From NCBI RefSeq assembly GCF_000758605.1, contig NZ_CP009282.1:5022001-5086000 (forward strand): a stretch of 64,000 nucleotides of DNA, written 5' to 3'. The notes below the pieces were generated by a model, which saw only the letters and a program-made list of their open reading frames with translations, searched no databases and was not told where the DNA came from. Made by a program: the position numbers and the translations under genes. Of this stretch, positions 17,005-25,833 are shown in pieces (the stretch's first letter is position 1; each line of letters begins with the position of its first letter). The stretch is from Paenibacillus sp. FSL R5-0912. GTDB taxonomy: Bacteria > Bacillota > Bacilli > Paenibacillales > Paenibacillaceae.

Positions 17005-19908
17005 CTACGACTTGTGTTCCTTCTCCTGCTTAGGCGGCATCCGGGTATTATCCCGTGTTTTGTTGAAGGAAGGCCTTGTTTTGGAGCTGAGCACCGGCTG
17101 GCGCAGGAGGATTTCACCCATCGCTTTTGCATTAAACGGTATAAACGGCCACAAATACGAAGAATTGTAGGACCGGTGTGTAGTCAAGAGCACCACCAGC
17201 AGCGTTGTCCCGATCATGAAGCCTGGAATCTGGAACGCGGCCACCGCCAGCAGAAGTGCAAGCCTGACAATCCGGTTGGCCAGCCCCAGCTCATAGCTTG
17301 GCGTTGCAAACATTCCGATGGAGGCCACTGCCATGTAGAGCACCACCTCGTTGACAAAAAGACCGGTCTGCACGGCGATGTCACCTACCAGTATCGCAGC
17401 AATCAGCCCCATCGCCGAGCCGAGCGGTGTAGGTGTATGGACAGCGGCCATCCGCAGAAGATCCACCCCTAATTCAACGATTAAGAATTGGGCGATAAGC
17501 GGGATTTTCGCCGTCTTTTGCGGACCGATAAATTCCAGCATGGCCGGCTTCAGCTCCGGATGAATAACCAGCAGCATCCACAGCGGCAGCAGGAACATCG
17601 AGGCAAAGATACCGATGAAGCGGACCCATCGCAGATAGCTTCCCATAAAAGGCGTCTGGCGGTTCTCTTCCGCATGCTGGCAGAGATCAAAGAACGTCGT
17701 CGGCAGAACCATGACACTCGGCGAGGTATCCACGAAGACTACCACTCTGCCCTCCAGCAGATGGGAAGCCACAATATCCGGCCGCTCCGAGTACCGCACC
17801 AGCGGATACGGATTCCATCCGCCGCCGACAATCGCCTCCTCGAGCTGTTTGTCAGCAAGGGGAATTCCGTCGATATCGACGCTTTTCAGCTTATCGGTAA
17901 CGGCCTGCACCTGAGTCTTGTCGACGATATCGTCAATATAGGCTACGCAGACATCGGTCCGGGTCCGGCGTCCGATCTGATGCATCTCGTATTTCAGCCC
18001 CGGGTCGCGTATCCGTCTTCTGACCAGAGCCACGTTGCTCAGGAGCGTCTCTGTGAAGCCGTCGCGCGCTCCGCGGACCACCCGTTCAATTGAAGGCTCG
18101 TCCGGACTGCGCGAAGGATACGAACGGGTATCCATGATAATAACCTGGCTTTCGCCCTCGATGAAGAACACGCTCATGCCTGATAAGACTTTATTGATGC
18201 TCTCGCTGAGCAGCTCACCCTTCTCTACCTGGACATGGGGAATATACTCGCTCATGAAGCTGGCGAACACATCGGTAGATATATTATCCGGGGTCAGATA
18301 GGTCAGACGCTTCAGAATCTCGTCAATAATGGTATCCTTGGCGAACCCGCTGATGCAGAGCAACGCAACGCGCCGCCCCCCAAAGGACATTTCCCTGAAG
18401 ACGATATCAAAAGATGAACCCAAACCCATGACTTCAGTCAGGGTTTTTTTGGTATCCTCCAGGTTACTCGATACCTTATCATTGCCCTGCCAGTACTTAA
18501 TAGACTCCTCCAGAGAGTCGGAACGTTCATTGTCGCGTTTCTGCTGCCGCAGATCTTTGGGCTTACCGGCGGAGTCTACCTCTTGACTGACCTTGGCTTT
18601 CTTAGTCTTGGTGCCGGACTGATCCCCGGCCTTCTGCGGAGCTCCAGATTTATCTGGATCATTACTTGCGGAACCCCCTCTCTGTGCCTGCCTGGACGAT
18701 CCCTCTTCACCTTCATCTTCACCAGAAGCGTCCCGATCTTCTTCCTCAGGCTCTTCATCATCTCCGAACAATCTGGCAAAAAATCCTTTATGGCTCTTCT
18801 CCGTTGTCTCGGAACCCAGTTCGTCTGATGTCTCCGTATCCTGTGATTGGATGCCGGAGGCTGGAGCTGGCGGGTTGTCTTCGCCGGATGCTGAAGCTGT
18901 GCCAGCATCATCGTCAGCAGCGGATACCTCGGCTTCCTGCTTGTCCTCATCTTCCCCACTTGTACCCTGGGCGGTAGTCTTCTCTGTAGCCGGACGGCCT
19001 TGATCAGGTTTGTCCGGGCCCTCCTGATCCGGTGTACCCGCCCCATCGGAAACCTGCAAGTCGTGGTCCCCGTAACCGGTTGCTCCGGAATCCACTCCGA
19101 TATCCGCACCGGACTCCGCTCCGCGATCTCCACCAGATTCCTCTTCACTTGCAGCTTTATCTACTTGTTCAACTGAGGCGGAACCTCCCTGCGGCCGGCC
19201 GGGCTGGCCAAGCTCGTCCGCAGCCTCAGTATCCTGATTCTGTGCGTCACCGGAGTTCGCCCCGTCTCCCTGTCCCGGTCCGGCATCATCTCCAAACAAG
19301 CTGCTCAAAAATCCTTTGACGCCACCACCGGACTCCTGGCTATCCGAATCGTCTCCGGCTGCGTTGCCGTCCTTCGGTGTGCTGCCGGAAGCCCCGTTAT
19401 CCGCTGCGTCTCCTGTTTCATGGCTGTCCTCCGCTGTGCTGCCTGCAGCCGCGTTATCTGCTGCGTCTCCAGCTTCACGGCCTTCCGCTGCATTACTATC
19501 AGCAGGCTCTGCCTCAGAGGACCTGCCTTCTGCACGCGAACCGGCATCCATGCCAGAGCGGATTTCCGCACCGCCCTCTATCGGCCGGGTAACAGCTCCC
19601 AGCTCACCTGAAACCTCCGTCTCCTGCGGTTGTCGTCCGCCTACACCATCCTGATCTATAACTTGTCCTTCTTGCCGCGTCTGAACTCTATCAGCACCAT
19701 CCCGCTGTGCAGCCTTCGCTTCACCCTGCGGTTGGACTCCGTCTACCCCCTCCTGCTGCGCAGCTAAGCGTTCATCTTGCCTTTGACCCCCGTCTGCAAC
19801 ACTTTGCTGTGCAGCCTGCGCTTCATGCTGCGGCGGCTTTTGCTGTTCCGGCTTGCCATGCTTTTTATCCGCTTCCACCTGATCACCGCTGTGAATATAC
19901 CTAACCAC
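17005..19908 (-). CDS. spoVAF: SpoVAF-like GerA-family spore membrane protein with a long acidic N-terminal extension
   Basis: A 967-residue protein. Residues from about 455 on are a GerA-family domain (SFDIVFREMSFGGRRVALLCISGF, the ERVVRGARDGFTETLLSNVALVRRRIRDP block and a C-terminal region with five or so membrane helices). B. subtilis SpoVAF is about 490 residues, so the first 450 residues are extra: hydrophilic, rich in Gly/Asp/Glu/Ser/Ala, with two copies of a KGF-LFGDD motif (residues 198-208 and 374-384) inside a larger duplicated module. The GTG at 19908 was chosen because AAAGGAGG lies 7 nt upstream. It is 14 nt after spoVAB. SpoVAF is known to work with FigP as an ion channel that boosts germination; that this holds here is inference. 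Confidence 0.88.
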   Translation of the reverse strand: MVRYIHSGDQVEADKKHGKPEQQKPPQHEAQAAQQSVADGGQRQDERLAAQQEGVDGVQPQGEAKAAQRDGADRVQTRQEGQVIDQDGVGGRQPQETEVSGELGAVTRPIEGGAEIRSGMDAGSRAEGRSSEAEPADSNAAEGREAGDAADNAAAGSTAEDSHETGDAADNGASGSTPKDGNAAGDDSDSQESGGGVKGFLSSLFGDDAGPGQGDGANSGDAQNQDTEAADELGQPGRPQGGSASVEQVDKAASEEESGGDRGAESGADIGVDSGATGYGDHDLQVSDGAGTPDQEGPDKPDQGRPATEKTTAQGTSGEDEDKQEAEVSAADDDAGTASASGEDNPPAPASGIQSQDTETSDELGSETTEKSHKGFFARLFGDDEEPEEEDRDASGEDEGEEGSSRQAQRGGSASNDPDKSGAPQKAGDQSGTKTKKAKVSQEVDSAGKPKDLRQQKRDNERSDSLEESIKYWQGNDKVSSNLEDTKKTLTEVMGLGSSFDIVFREMSFGGRRVALLCISGFAKDTIIDEILKRLTYLTPDNISTDVFASFMSEYIPHVQVEKGELLSESINKVLSGMSVFFIEGESQVIIMDTRSYPSRSPDEPSIERVVRGARDGFTETLLSNVALVRRRIRDPGLKYEMHQIGRRTRTDVCVAYIDDIVDKTQVQAVTDKLKSVDIDGIPLADKQLEEAIVGGGWNPYPLVRYSERPDIVASHLLEGRVVVFVDTSPSVMVLPTTFFDLCQHAEENRQTPFMGSYLRWVRFIGIFASMFLLPLWMLLVIHPELKPAMLEFIGPQKTAKIPLIAQFLIVELGVDLLRMAAVHTPTPLGSAMGLIAAILVGDIAVQTGLFVNEVVLYMAVASIGMFATPSYELGLANRIVRLALLLAVAAFQIPGFMIGTTLLVVLLTTHRSYNSSYLWPFIPFNAKAMGEILLRQPVLSSKTRPSFNKTRDNTRMPPKQEKEHKS

Positions 19909-19922
19909 CCCGTAGCCTCCTT

Positions 19923-20348
19923 TTACTGTCGGTATACAAACCAGTCGAACAATGAACCTGCCACTTTGCCGCATACCATAGCCATCAGTAGTCCAAACAA
20001 CATATGTGTCATATGCAGTCTTTTGGCCAGAATCGGCAGTACATTCAGTACCTCCGTCAATGCAGCGGCCAGCATACCGATGAATACTCCGTCAAACAGT
20101 CCAACCCCCAGCTCTATCAGCGGGCCTGCATTTATTTTCCAGTTCCAGAAATCACTCATCGTTCCCAGCAGTGAGCCCCCGACCATGGCCCCTTCATACC
20201 AGTGCACTTTATCGTAGGAGGAGGTCAGCTGCGCCAGCCGGGGCACCATATCAAGCACTATAAAAAGAGCGATTACCCCGCCGCCGACAGCGATTCCTCC
20301 GGCAATGCCGAGCAGCAGGTTAAGCCCGAGTGATACTTGTGCAGTCAT
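19923..20348 (-). CDS. spoVAB: Stage V sporulation protein AB
   Basis: A 141-residue inner-membrane protein with four to five hydrophobic segments (LLLGIAGGIAVGGGVIALFIVLDMVPRLAQLT, GVFIGMLAAALTEVLNVLPILAKRL, MLFGLLMAMVCGKVAGSLFDW). It matches SpoVAB of the spoVA locus, involved in moving dipicolinate into and out of spores. The upstream GTG (20354) would overlap the spoVAA stop as GTGA; the ATG at 20348 is an equally good start. Confidence 0.9.
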   Translation of the reverse strand: MTAQVSLGLNLLLGIAGGIAVGGGVIALFIVLDMVPRLAQLTSSYDKVHWYEGAMVGGSLLGTMSDFWNWKINAGPLIELGVGLFDGVFIGMLAAALTEVLNVLPILAKRLHMTHMLFGLLMAMVCGKVAGSLFDWFVYRQ

Positions 20349-20350
20349 GC

Positions 20351-21010
20351 TCACTCCCCCCTGCGCACCGATGCATCATCTCCGCGGCGTTTCATTTTGC
20401 TATATTCCTCGTTGACGACATAGTGGTCGATATTTTTCTGATACAGGAACATCTCCACTTCGAGCGGTGTCGGCTCCTCGTTCCATTTCTTTTTGAACAA
20501 ATGGTTGAAAAAAATAACCATCCCCAATCCAATGCCCAGCGAATAGGCGATCTGAAATACGTACGGATGCTCATCCCTGCGGCCGGTCAGCATCTCCACA
20601 ATCCGGATCTGCACCTCCTGCATGCTGACATCAGCATGGAAATTCATGATCGTCAGCGCCGAGCCGAAGAACAGCAGCAGCCATACCAGTACAAACAAAG
20701 CTATGGAAGGTTTGTTTGCCGTTGCCGGACCTTCAATCTGCACAATCGTCCGCCCTTCGCCAATCGGCTGGATTTCCGCATGCGGAAGCAGCTCATGAAT
20801 CCGGGGAATCACCGTCAGCAGATCAATCAGAATCAGATTGCCGTCACTTTGCTCCGGCTGCAGCAGCAGCAGTGAATACAGCGGCTCCCGCCACTCCGGC
20901 TCGGTAATCAGAAAGGCTACATCGCGCAGCATCACATCCTTGCCTTTGGGCACGGTTACCCGGTTTTTGAGCTGTATATAAATGGCGGGAGCCGGGTGAG
21001 GATTGTCCAT
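20351..21010 (-). CDS. spoVAA: Stage V sporulation protein AA
   Basis: A 219-residue protein: a soluble N-terminal half (IYIQLKNRVTVPKGKDVMLRDVAFL, residues 10-34), then membrane helices (SIALFVLVWLLLFFGSALTIMNFH and VFQIAYSLGIGLGMVIFFNHLF) and a charged tail. This is the SpoVAA architecture. AGGAGG lies 8 nt before the ATG. It opens the spoVAA-AB-AF operon behind a sigma-G-like promoter. SpoVAC, AD and AE, which share the operon in B. subtilis, are absent here. Confidence 0.9.
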   Translation of the reverse strand: MDNPHPAPAIYIQLKNRVTVPKGKDVMLRDVAFLITEPEWREPLYSLLLLQPEQSDGNLILIDLLTVIPRIHELLPHAEIQPIGEGRTIVQIEGPATANKPSIALFVLVWLLLFFGSALTIMNFHADVSMQEVQIRIVEMLTGRRDEHPYVFQIAYSLGIGLGMVIFFNHLFKKKWNEEPTPLEVEMFLYQKNIDHYVVNEEYSKMKRRGDDASVRRGE

Positions 21011-21066
21011 TGGCGGTGCCTCCTAAGGTTTGTAGTGTGAAGCAGCTGAAGATGCAAGAATAACGG

Positions 21067-21096
21067 TAGTATGGGAGAAAAGGTTTATTTTTACTC
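21067..21096 (-). promoter_or_regulatory. Sigma-G-like promoter of the spoVA operon
   Basis: On the minus strand a -35 GAGTA (21092-21096) and a -10 CATACTA (21067-21073) are 18 nt apart. The forespore sigma-G consensus is GHATR-N18-CATNNTA; only one -35 base differs. It lies 57 nt before the spoVAA start. Confidence 0.65.
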
Positions 21097-21343
21097 TTTA
21101 ACCCTGTAATTCATATTTATTGTTATTTACATAGAGGGATGGAAGGTTATGAAAAGAGGAAACAGGCTGTACATCTCGCAGACACAGCTGAAGCAGTTGG
21201 GATATAACAAACTCCATACCTGCAGCTGTAATAACAGCAGCAGGACGAGAACACAAACCGGATGTCTGGCAGAGTGAGCCGGCCGGTTATTCATTCTCAT
21301 AACTGGAGCTTGGCCTGCTCTTCATGACCCCACCGCTAGCCAG

Positions 21344-21408
21344 GGAGGACTGAAAATCCTCTATTCGGGCAGATCCGTCGGATTCGCCGGCCAAACGGAC
21401 TCAGAATC
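21344..21408 (+). repeat. 65-bp intergenic repeat, copy A
   Basis: Begins GGAGGACTGAAAATCC and ends CGGACTCAGAATC. It matches 48937-49001 in the same orientation at roughly three quarters of positions, with nearly perfect 12-13-nt ends. Confidence 0.7.
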
Positions 21409-21440
21409 ACTAGCAGATTCGGGTCATCAGACCTATAAAA

Positions 21441-21492
21441 AAACAAGAGGATGTCCCGGGCCATTGCGGCTCGCGGGAACATCCTCTTTTGG
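21441..21492 (-). terminator. Terminator after the EamA transporter gene
   Basis: Arms AAGAGGATGTTCCCG / CGGGACATCCTCTT followed by a T-rich tail on the minus strand, 49 nt past the gene's stop codon. Confidence 0.85.
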
Positions 21493-21540
21493 TGATACCG
21501 TAACCCTGGGGTCGTCCCCTCAGGCTGCGGCTATCCGTTG

Positions 21541-22515
21541 TTAATTCTGTTTGATAAGCTCAGCCTGATGTCCCTGACGGCTCTGCTGGCTCGAAATAAA
21601 GAACAGCGCCGTCCAGATCAGCGCAAAGCCGATAATTTGCGGCAGAGTCACAAGCTGGTGATATACAATCCAGTTAATCAGAATCCCCGTCATCGGGAAG
21701 CTGAGTTCAGCCAGAGTGGCTACAGAAGCCTTGGTTGTGTTCAGGCCTTTGTAATAAAGCAGCATGCTGAGCAATCCGGGCAGCAGAGCCTGCAGCAGGA
21801 GATTAATGGCAACAGCGGCCGAACCGCTGATTCCGCCGGTAATCTGCCACGGAGCTCCCTCCATGCTGGTAATCACGAATAAAAGCGGCAACGCCAGAAT
21901 AAAGCGAAGGGAAGTTACAGTTTCATATTTCATGGAACCCAGCAGATAGCGGCCCATGACAGTCGACCCGCCCCATAATGCGGCGGCGCCCAGCGCCATA
22001 AGACTGCCTACACCCATGAAGCTGTTCACATGGCCGAACGGAATCGTCCAGCCAAAGGTAAGCAGGTAAGTGCCTAATAGTGCAACAATGATAAGCGGTG
22101 CGAAATTCTTAGGTAAGCGTTCTTTAAGGATAACAGCGGCCAGACCAATGGCGAAGAGCGGCTGCAGCTTTTGCAGCAGCAGTACAGCATTGAAATCTCC
22201 GCTGGATAATGCTTTGGTGAACAGAATCGTTGCTACAGCTGAACCGCCCCACGATACAACCAGCAATGCACCGGCCTGGCGAAGGCGAATCCCCTTCAGT
22301 TCGGCGCGCTGGCGCCACATTACAGGTGCAGCAACCAGGAAGAGCACTACATGCTCCAGCAGGACGATCTGTGAAGAGGTCAGGGATTTCAGCAGGATAA
22401 TACGGAACAGCGGGTCAACACCCCATAGGGCTGCCCCCAGAACTACCAGCCAGAATCCGCTGCGCAGCGGTGCGGTACGGACGCCTTGAGATGAAGCAGA
22501 TACATTACTCATCAT
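21541..22515 (-). CDS. EamA (DMT) family transporter under FMN riboswitch control, probable riboflavin transporter
   Basis: A 324-residue protein with about ten transmembrane helices in two EamA repeats (residues 15-150 and 160-305; for example FWLVVLGAALWGVDPLFRIILL, and SLMALGAAALWGGSTVMGRYLL at the second repeat start). DMT proteins export or import small metabolites. Its leader contains a complete FMN riboswitch with a terminator, which in Firmicutes controls only riboflavin synthesis or uptake genes; riboflavin transporters of the EamA fold (RibN, ImpX) are known. I infer riboflavin or flavin transport. AAGGAG precedes two tandem ATGs (22515, 22512). Confidence 0.85.
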   Translation of the reverse strand: MMSNVSASSQGVRTAPLRSGFWLVVLGAALWGVDPLFRIILLKSLTSSQIVLLEHVVLFLVAAPVMWRQRAELKGIRLRQAGALLVVSWGGSAVATILFTKALSSGDFNAVLLLQKLQPLFAIGLAAVILKERLPKNFAPLIIVALLGTYLLTFGWTIPFGHVNSFMGVGSLMALGAAALWGGSTVMGRYLLGSMKYETVTSLRFILALPLLFVITSMEGAPWQITGGISGSAAVAINLLLQALLPGLLSMLLYYKGLNTTKASVATLAELSFPMTGILINWIVYHQLVTLPQIIGFALIWTALFFISSQQSRQGHQAELIKQN

Positions 22516-22552
22516 TCATTCTCCTTGTCGATACAAACCCTCGATAAGAGAC

Positions 22553-22597
22553 CAAAAGCCCCCGAGTCACCTGTAAACAGGGCAAACAACGGGGGCC
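22553..22597 (-). terminator. Attenuator terminator of the second FMN riboswitch
   Basis: Arms GCCCCCG / CGGGGGC with an inner CCTG / CAGG pair, followed by TTTT, between the FMN aptamer and the EamA start codon. Confidence 0.85.
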
Positions 22598-22642
22598 ATT
22601 ATCAATAAAGACATCAGGGAATACACCCGCTGCCTTTACCTT

Positions 22643-22790
22643 ATGATCCTCTCCCATCCGGACTTTACCGTCGGCTCTGGATTGTCACCAGATCAGTCGC
22701 TTTCTCTTGTAAAAGAGTAACGAGTCGCGGGCTTAGTTCACTTGGAACATCACCGCCGGTCAGGAATTTCACCTTACCCCGAGAATCTTG
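22643..22790 (-). promoter_or_regulatory. Second FMN riboswitch (RFN element), upstream of the EamA gene
   Basis: The minus strand reads GGTGAAATTCCTGACCGGC then GGTGAT, later CAATCCAGAGCCGACGGTAA and AGTCCGGATGGGAGAGGAT; GATTCTC and GAGAGGATC close helix P1. These are all the conserved RFN parts. Confidence 0.95.
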
Positions 22791-22935
22791 TATTCTGTTA
22801 TTTTTTTCACAATCTCAGGATAACTCCGTTTCATGAATTCGTCTAGCCTTTTTATGAAAATATCCGCATTTTTTTCATCGTACAATCATTTTTCTGAGAA
22901 AATGCTTCATTTCGCAATTACACGAACTGCATAGT

Positions 22936-22964
22936 TTGGCAGAAACGGAGCCTTGTTATAGAAT
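22936..22964 (+). promoter_or_regulatory. Sigma-A-like promoter of the PstS-like gene
   Basis: TTGGCA (22936-22941) and TAGAAT (22959-22964) are spaced by 17 nt, about 54 nt before the GTG start at 23018. Confidence 0.6.
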
Positions 22965-23017
22965 AAGATACGAATAAACTATTTATCCATATTATAGTAA
23001 CTATAACGGAGGGCGCT

Positions 23018-24196
23018 GTGAAAAGATCATTTGAAACCAAGCTGTTATTCTCCATCATTGCCTTGGCCGTCATCACAATCATAGGCTTCATTGCTTATAT
23101 CATGGCTACATTTACCGGAGGTATGCTGTTCTATGCACCGCTCGTCCTCGCCGCTTCGGGTGGGCTTGCAGTATTCGCTGTAATCTCTATCTTTGAACTC
23201 TTCAGCAAACGCTTCCGCCTGACCGCGCTCGCGGCTTTTGCCGGAATCTGCCTGCTGAGCGCAGCTGGTCATGAGATAAGGCAGGCTTATGTGAACAGTC
23301 TTGCCGAAGTAAGGGAACAGGAGGTCAATCTGCTCCAGTACGCACCTTTTGAAGTAAATACCAAAGCCGCCAGCCTGGATCATAAGGCTGCCTATCATAT
23401 TCAGGAACAAATGCCACGGTTGGACGGTGCAACTGCACTCTATCCGCTATATTCAGCTTTTGTTCAAGCGGTGTATCCGCCCGATACTTATAACCATAGT
23501 ATTTATGAGACCGGGAATGATCTTGCCGTATGCACCACCACTTCCGAAGCCTATAAGCGGCTGATCAAAGGGGATGCCGATATTATATTTGCCGCAGCGC
23601 CCTCACTCGCCCAGACCAAACAGGCGAAGCTGGCAGGCACTGAACTGAAGCTCACTCCGATCGGGCGCGAAGCTTTTGTCTTCTTTGTTAATAAGCGCAA
23701 TCCGATCAGTAGCTTAACCACTGAACAAGTGAAGGATATCTACTCCGGCACAGTAACAAACTGGAAAGAGGTCGGTGGCAAGAAGGCGTCCATCCGGGCT
23801 TTTCAGCGGGACGAGAACAGCGGCAGCCAGACCATGCTTGAGAAAATCATGGAGGACCGGACGCTGATGAGCCCACCGAAGGAGAATGTTGCAGACGTCA
23901 TGAGCGGGATTATTAGCCTGACCGCCAGCTACCGCAATTATAATAATGCGCTCGGCTTCAGCTTCCTGTTCTACGCCTCGGAGATGAACGTCAGCGATGA
24001 GATTAAGCTGCTGGAGATCGAGGGTGTGCCTCCCACCAAGGAGAGCATCCGCAGCGGGGCGTACCCCTTCGCAGCAGAATTCTACGCGGTAACTGCGGGA
24101 AGCACCAATCCCAATATTGAGCCATTTCTAGACTGGATTCTGTCCCCGGAAGGACAGGAGCTGGTCGGGAAGACGGGGTATACACCGGTGAAATAA
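23018..24196 (+). CDS. Membrane-anchored PstS-like phosphate-binding-domain protein
   Basis: A 392-residue protein. Residues 1-90 hold three hydrophobic helices (LLFSIIALAVITIIGFIAYIM, MLFYAPLVLAASGGLAVFAVI, RLTALAAFAGICLLSAA) where a normal PstS has only a lipoprotein signal. The rest is a periplasmic-binding-like domain of the PstS type: TTSEAYKRLIKGDADIIFAA, GREAFVFFVNKRNPISSLTTEQVKDIYSG and RDENSGSQTMLEKIM. No pstC, pstA or pstB lies nearby, so it may sense or scavenge an anion rather than feed a transporter. GTG start after GGAGGG. Confidence 0.75.
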   Translation: MKRSFETKLLFSIIALAVITIIGFIAYIMATFTGGMLFYAPLVLAASGGLAVFAVISIFELFSKRFRLTALAAFAGICLLSAAGHEIRQAYVNSLAEVREQEVNLLQYAPFEVNTKAASLDHKAAYHIQEQMPRLDGATALYPLYSAFVQAVYPPDTYNHSIYETGNDLAVCTTTSEAYKRLIKGDADIIFAAAPSLAQTKQAKLAGTELKLTPIGREAFVFFVNKRNPISSLTTEQVKDIYSGTVTNWKEVGGKKASIRAFQRDENSGSQTMLEKIMEDRTLMSPPKENVADVMSGIISLTASYRNYNNALGFSFLFYASEMNVSDEIKLLEIEGVPPTKESIRSGAYPFAAEFYAVTAGSTNPNIEPFLDWILSPEGQELVGKTGYTPVK

Positions 24197-24246
24197 TGAT
24201 TTCGGACCGCATGTTCCTGATTCGTGGCGTGCGCTGAGACTAACCT

Positions 24247-24307
24247 TAAAAAGCAGCAGCCCTCTGGCCGGGAAATTAGTCTCTCCGGTAAGGACTGCTG
24301 CTTTTTT
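24247..24307 (+). terminator. Terminator after the PstS-like gene
   Basis: Arms AAGCAGCAG / CTGCTGCTT with an inner GCCGGGA / TCTCCGGT pair, then a run of T on the plus strand. Confidence 0.82.
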
Positions 24308-24335
24308 CAGCGCTTCTTGAAATCAAGAGCCGCTT

Positions 24336-25814
24336 TCACCCTACGTAATGCTCAAAAATCCGTCTGCGCTTCTCTCCGTCCGGATCGTTCACTACTCTGG
24401 AGATTTGATCGAACAGCAGCGTAGCACGCTGCTCCGCAGTGTACTGCGGCCATGCAAGTTCCGGTGCAGACGGATCACCGTAGCGGGCAAAGGCGGTCCA
24501 GGCTCTCTGCATCGCTTCGGCCACCGCTGCCATCTCAGGGGTTACCTTCAGGCCGTACTCCTTCAGCAGCGGCAGGTTGTTGAATACGTAAAGAATCTCC
24601 GCTCCGTGTATAGCCTTCTCCAGCAGCGGATGGCCGGTGACGGTCCAGTCGAACCGGTACATCCAGACCGGAGCGTGATCCAGCTGCTTCTCCGCGAACG
24701 AAATGGAGCTGGCCCAGAAGAAAAGGTCGGTCAGCACCTCGGCTTGCCCTTCCCAGGTTTTGCTGTAATCGGAGGTCAGCTCTGAGAGGTCTTCGATGCC
24801 CATCAGCAGCTCCAGCGACTTGAGTGAACGGTCGAAGCTTTCGCTTGCCTGCCCTTCACGGAAGAACAGATTGCCTTCGTGGAGATTCGTCCCGATCAGC
24901 AGCGGGATGCCGCTTGCCGCTCCTTCGCGTACCGCCTGCGCTGGTTCCACCGGCAAGGTCAACGGCTCAATAACCGGCTGGAAATACATACTCAGCGAAT
25001 TCCCGGACAGCTTGTACGCCATCCTTCCGGCCGCTTCCATGATCTGCTGCGCAGGCAGTGTATGCAGCAGCTGCGTGTCACCGCCGGGCTGAAGACCGAG
25101 CTCTGCCAGGAAGGCTGCCGCAATCTGTTCCCCCTGCTGACCGCTCAGGCTCTGCCCTGCACCACTCTCCATAATCGCACGCGAGAACAGCCCCTTGGCC
25201 GCCGGCATCGCCAGCAGCGCAGCAATACTCATGCTGCCTGCTGATTCCCCAAACACTGTAACATTCCCGGGATCACCGCCAAATACGGCGATATTCTCCC
25301 GCACCCATTCCAGAGCGGCAATCTGGTCCAGCAGTCCAAGATTGGAGCCAAGTCCCGTACCCATCGGGGACAGATGCATGAATCCGAGCGGACCGAGCCG
25401 GTAATTCACCGTAACAAGTACAACCCGGCCGCTTGCCGCCATATGGGCACCGTCAAACATCGGTTGGCTGCCCGCACCGGTTACAAAGGTGCCCCCATGA
25501 ATCCAGACCATGACCGGCAGGGCATCCTCCTGCGCTGCTGCCGGTGACCAGACATTCAGGTACAGGCAATCTTCAGAGTACACCGGATTGCTGCCGCCGA
25601 AGCGCGTACCGCTGGTACTTACCGGCTGAAGGCTGACCGGGCCGAATTCCTTCGCCTCCCTTACAGCATTCCAGGGCTCCGGCGGCTGCGGTGCACGAAA
25701 GCGCAGCTCTCCGACAGGAGGAGCAGCAAACGGGATTCCGCGCCAGACATTCACTCCGCCGCTCTGTTCTCCCTGCAGCTGCCCATAGGCTGTTGTCACT
25801 AGTTGTCCTGTCAT
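24336..25814 (-). CDS. Carboxylesterase type B (para-nitrobenzyl esterase family)
   Basis: A 492-residue alpha/beta hydrolase. The N-terminal VWRGIPFAAPPVGELRFRAPQPP, the oxyanion loop WIHGGTFVTGAGS and the nucleophile elbow GESAGS (Ser at residue 191) are typical; the catalytic His lies in KAIHGAEILYVF. It hydrolyses carboxyl esters; the natural substrate is unknown. Start taken at ATG 25814 (AAAAGG 9 nt upstream). The open frame reaches back into the ytvI end, so the two genes probably form one transcript. Confidence 0.88.
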   Translation of the reverse strand: MTGQLVTTAYGQLQGEQSGGVNVWRGIPFAAPPVGELRFRAPQPPEPWNAVREAKEFGPVSLQPVSTSGTRFGGSNPVYSEDCLYLNVWSPAAAQEDALPVMVWIHGGTFVTGAGSQPMFDGAHMAASGRVVLVTVNYRLGPLGFMHLSPMGTGLGSNLGLLDQIAALEWVRENIAVFGGDPGNVTVFGESAGSMSIAALLAMPAAKGLFSRAIMESGAGQSLSGQQGEQIAAAFLAELGLQPGGDTQLLHTLPAQQIMEAAGRMAYKLSGNSLSMYFQPVIEPLTLPVEPAQAVREGAASGIPLLIGTNLHEGNLFFREGQASESFDRSLKSLELLMGIEDLSELTSDYSKTWEGQAEVLTDLFFWASSISFAEKQLDHAPVWMYRFDWTVTGHPLLEKAIHGAEILYVFNNLPLLKEYGLKVTPEMAAVAEAMQRAWTAFARYGDPSAPELAWPQYTAEQRATLLFDQISRVVNDPDGEKRRRIFEHYVG

Positions 25815-25833
25815 TACACTCATCCTTTTCGCT

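Larger units (their letters stand above)
21011..21540. other. Non-coding region between spoVAA and the EamA gene
   Basis: A 530-nt stretch with no credible gene. It holds the spoVA promoter (21067-21096), one copy of a 65-bp intergenic repeat (21344-21408) and the terminator of the EamA gene (21441-21492). The remaining part, 21130-21340, shows nothing I recognise. Confidence 0.7.
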
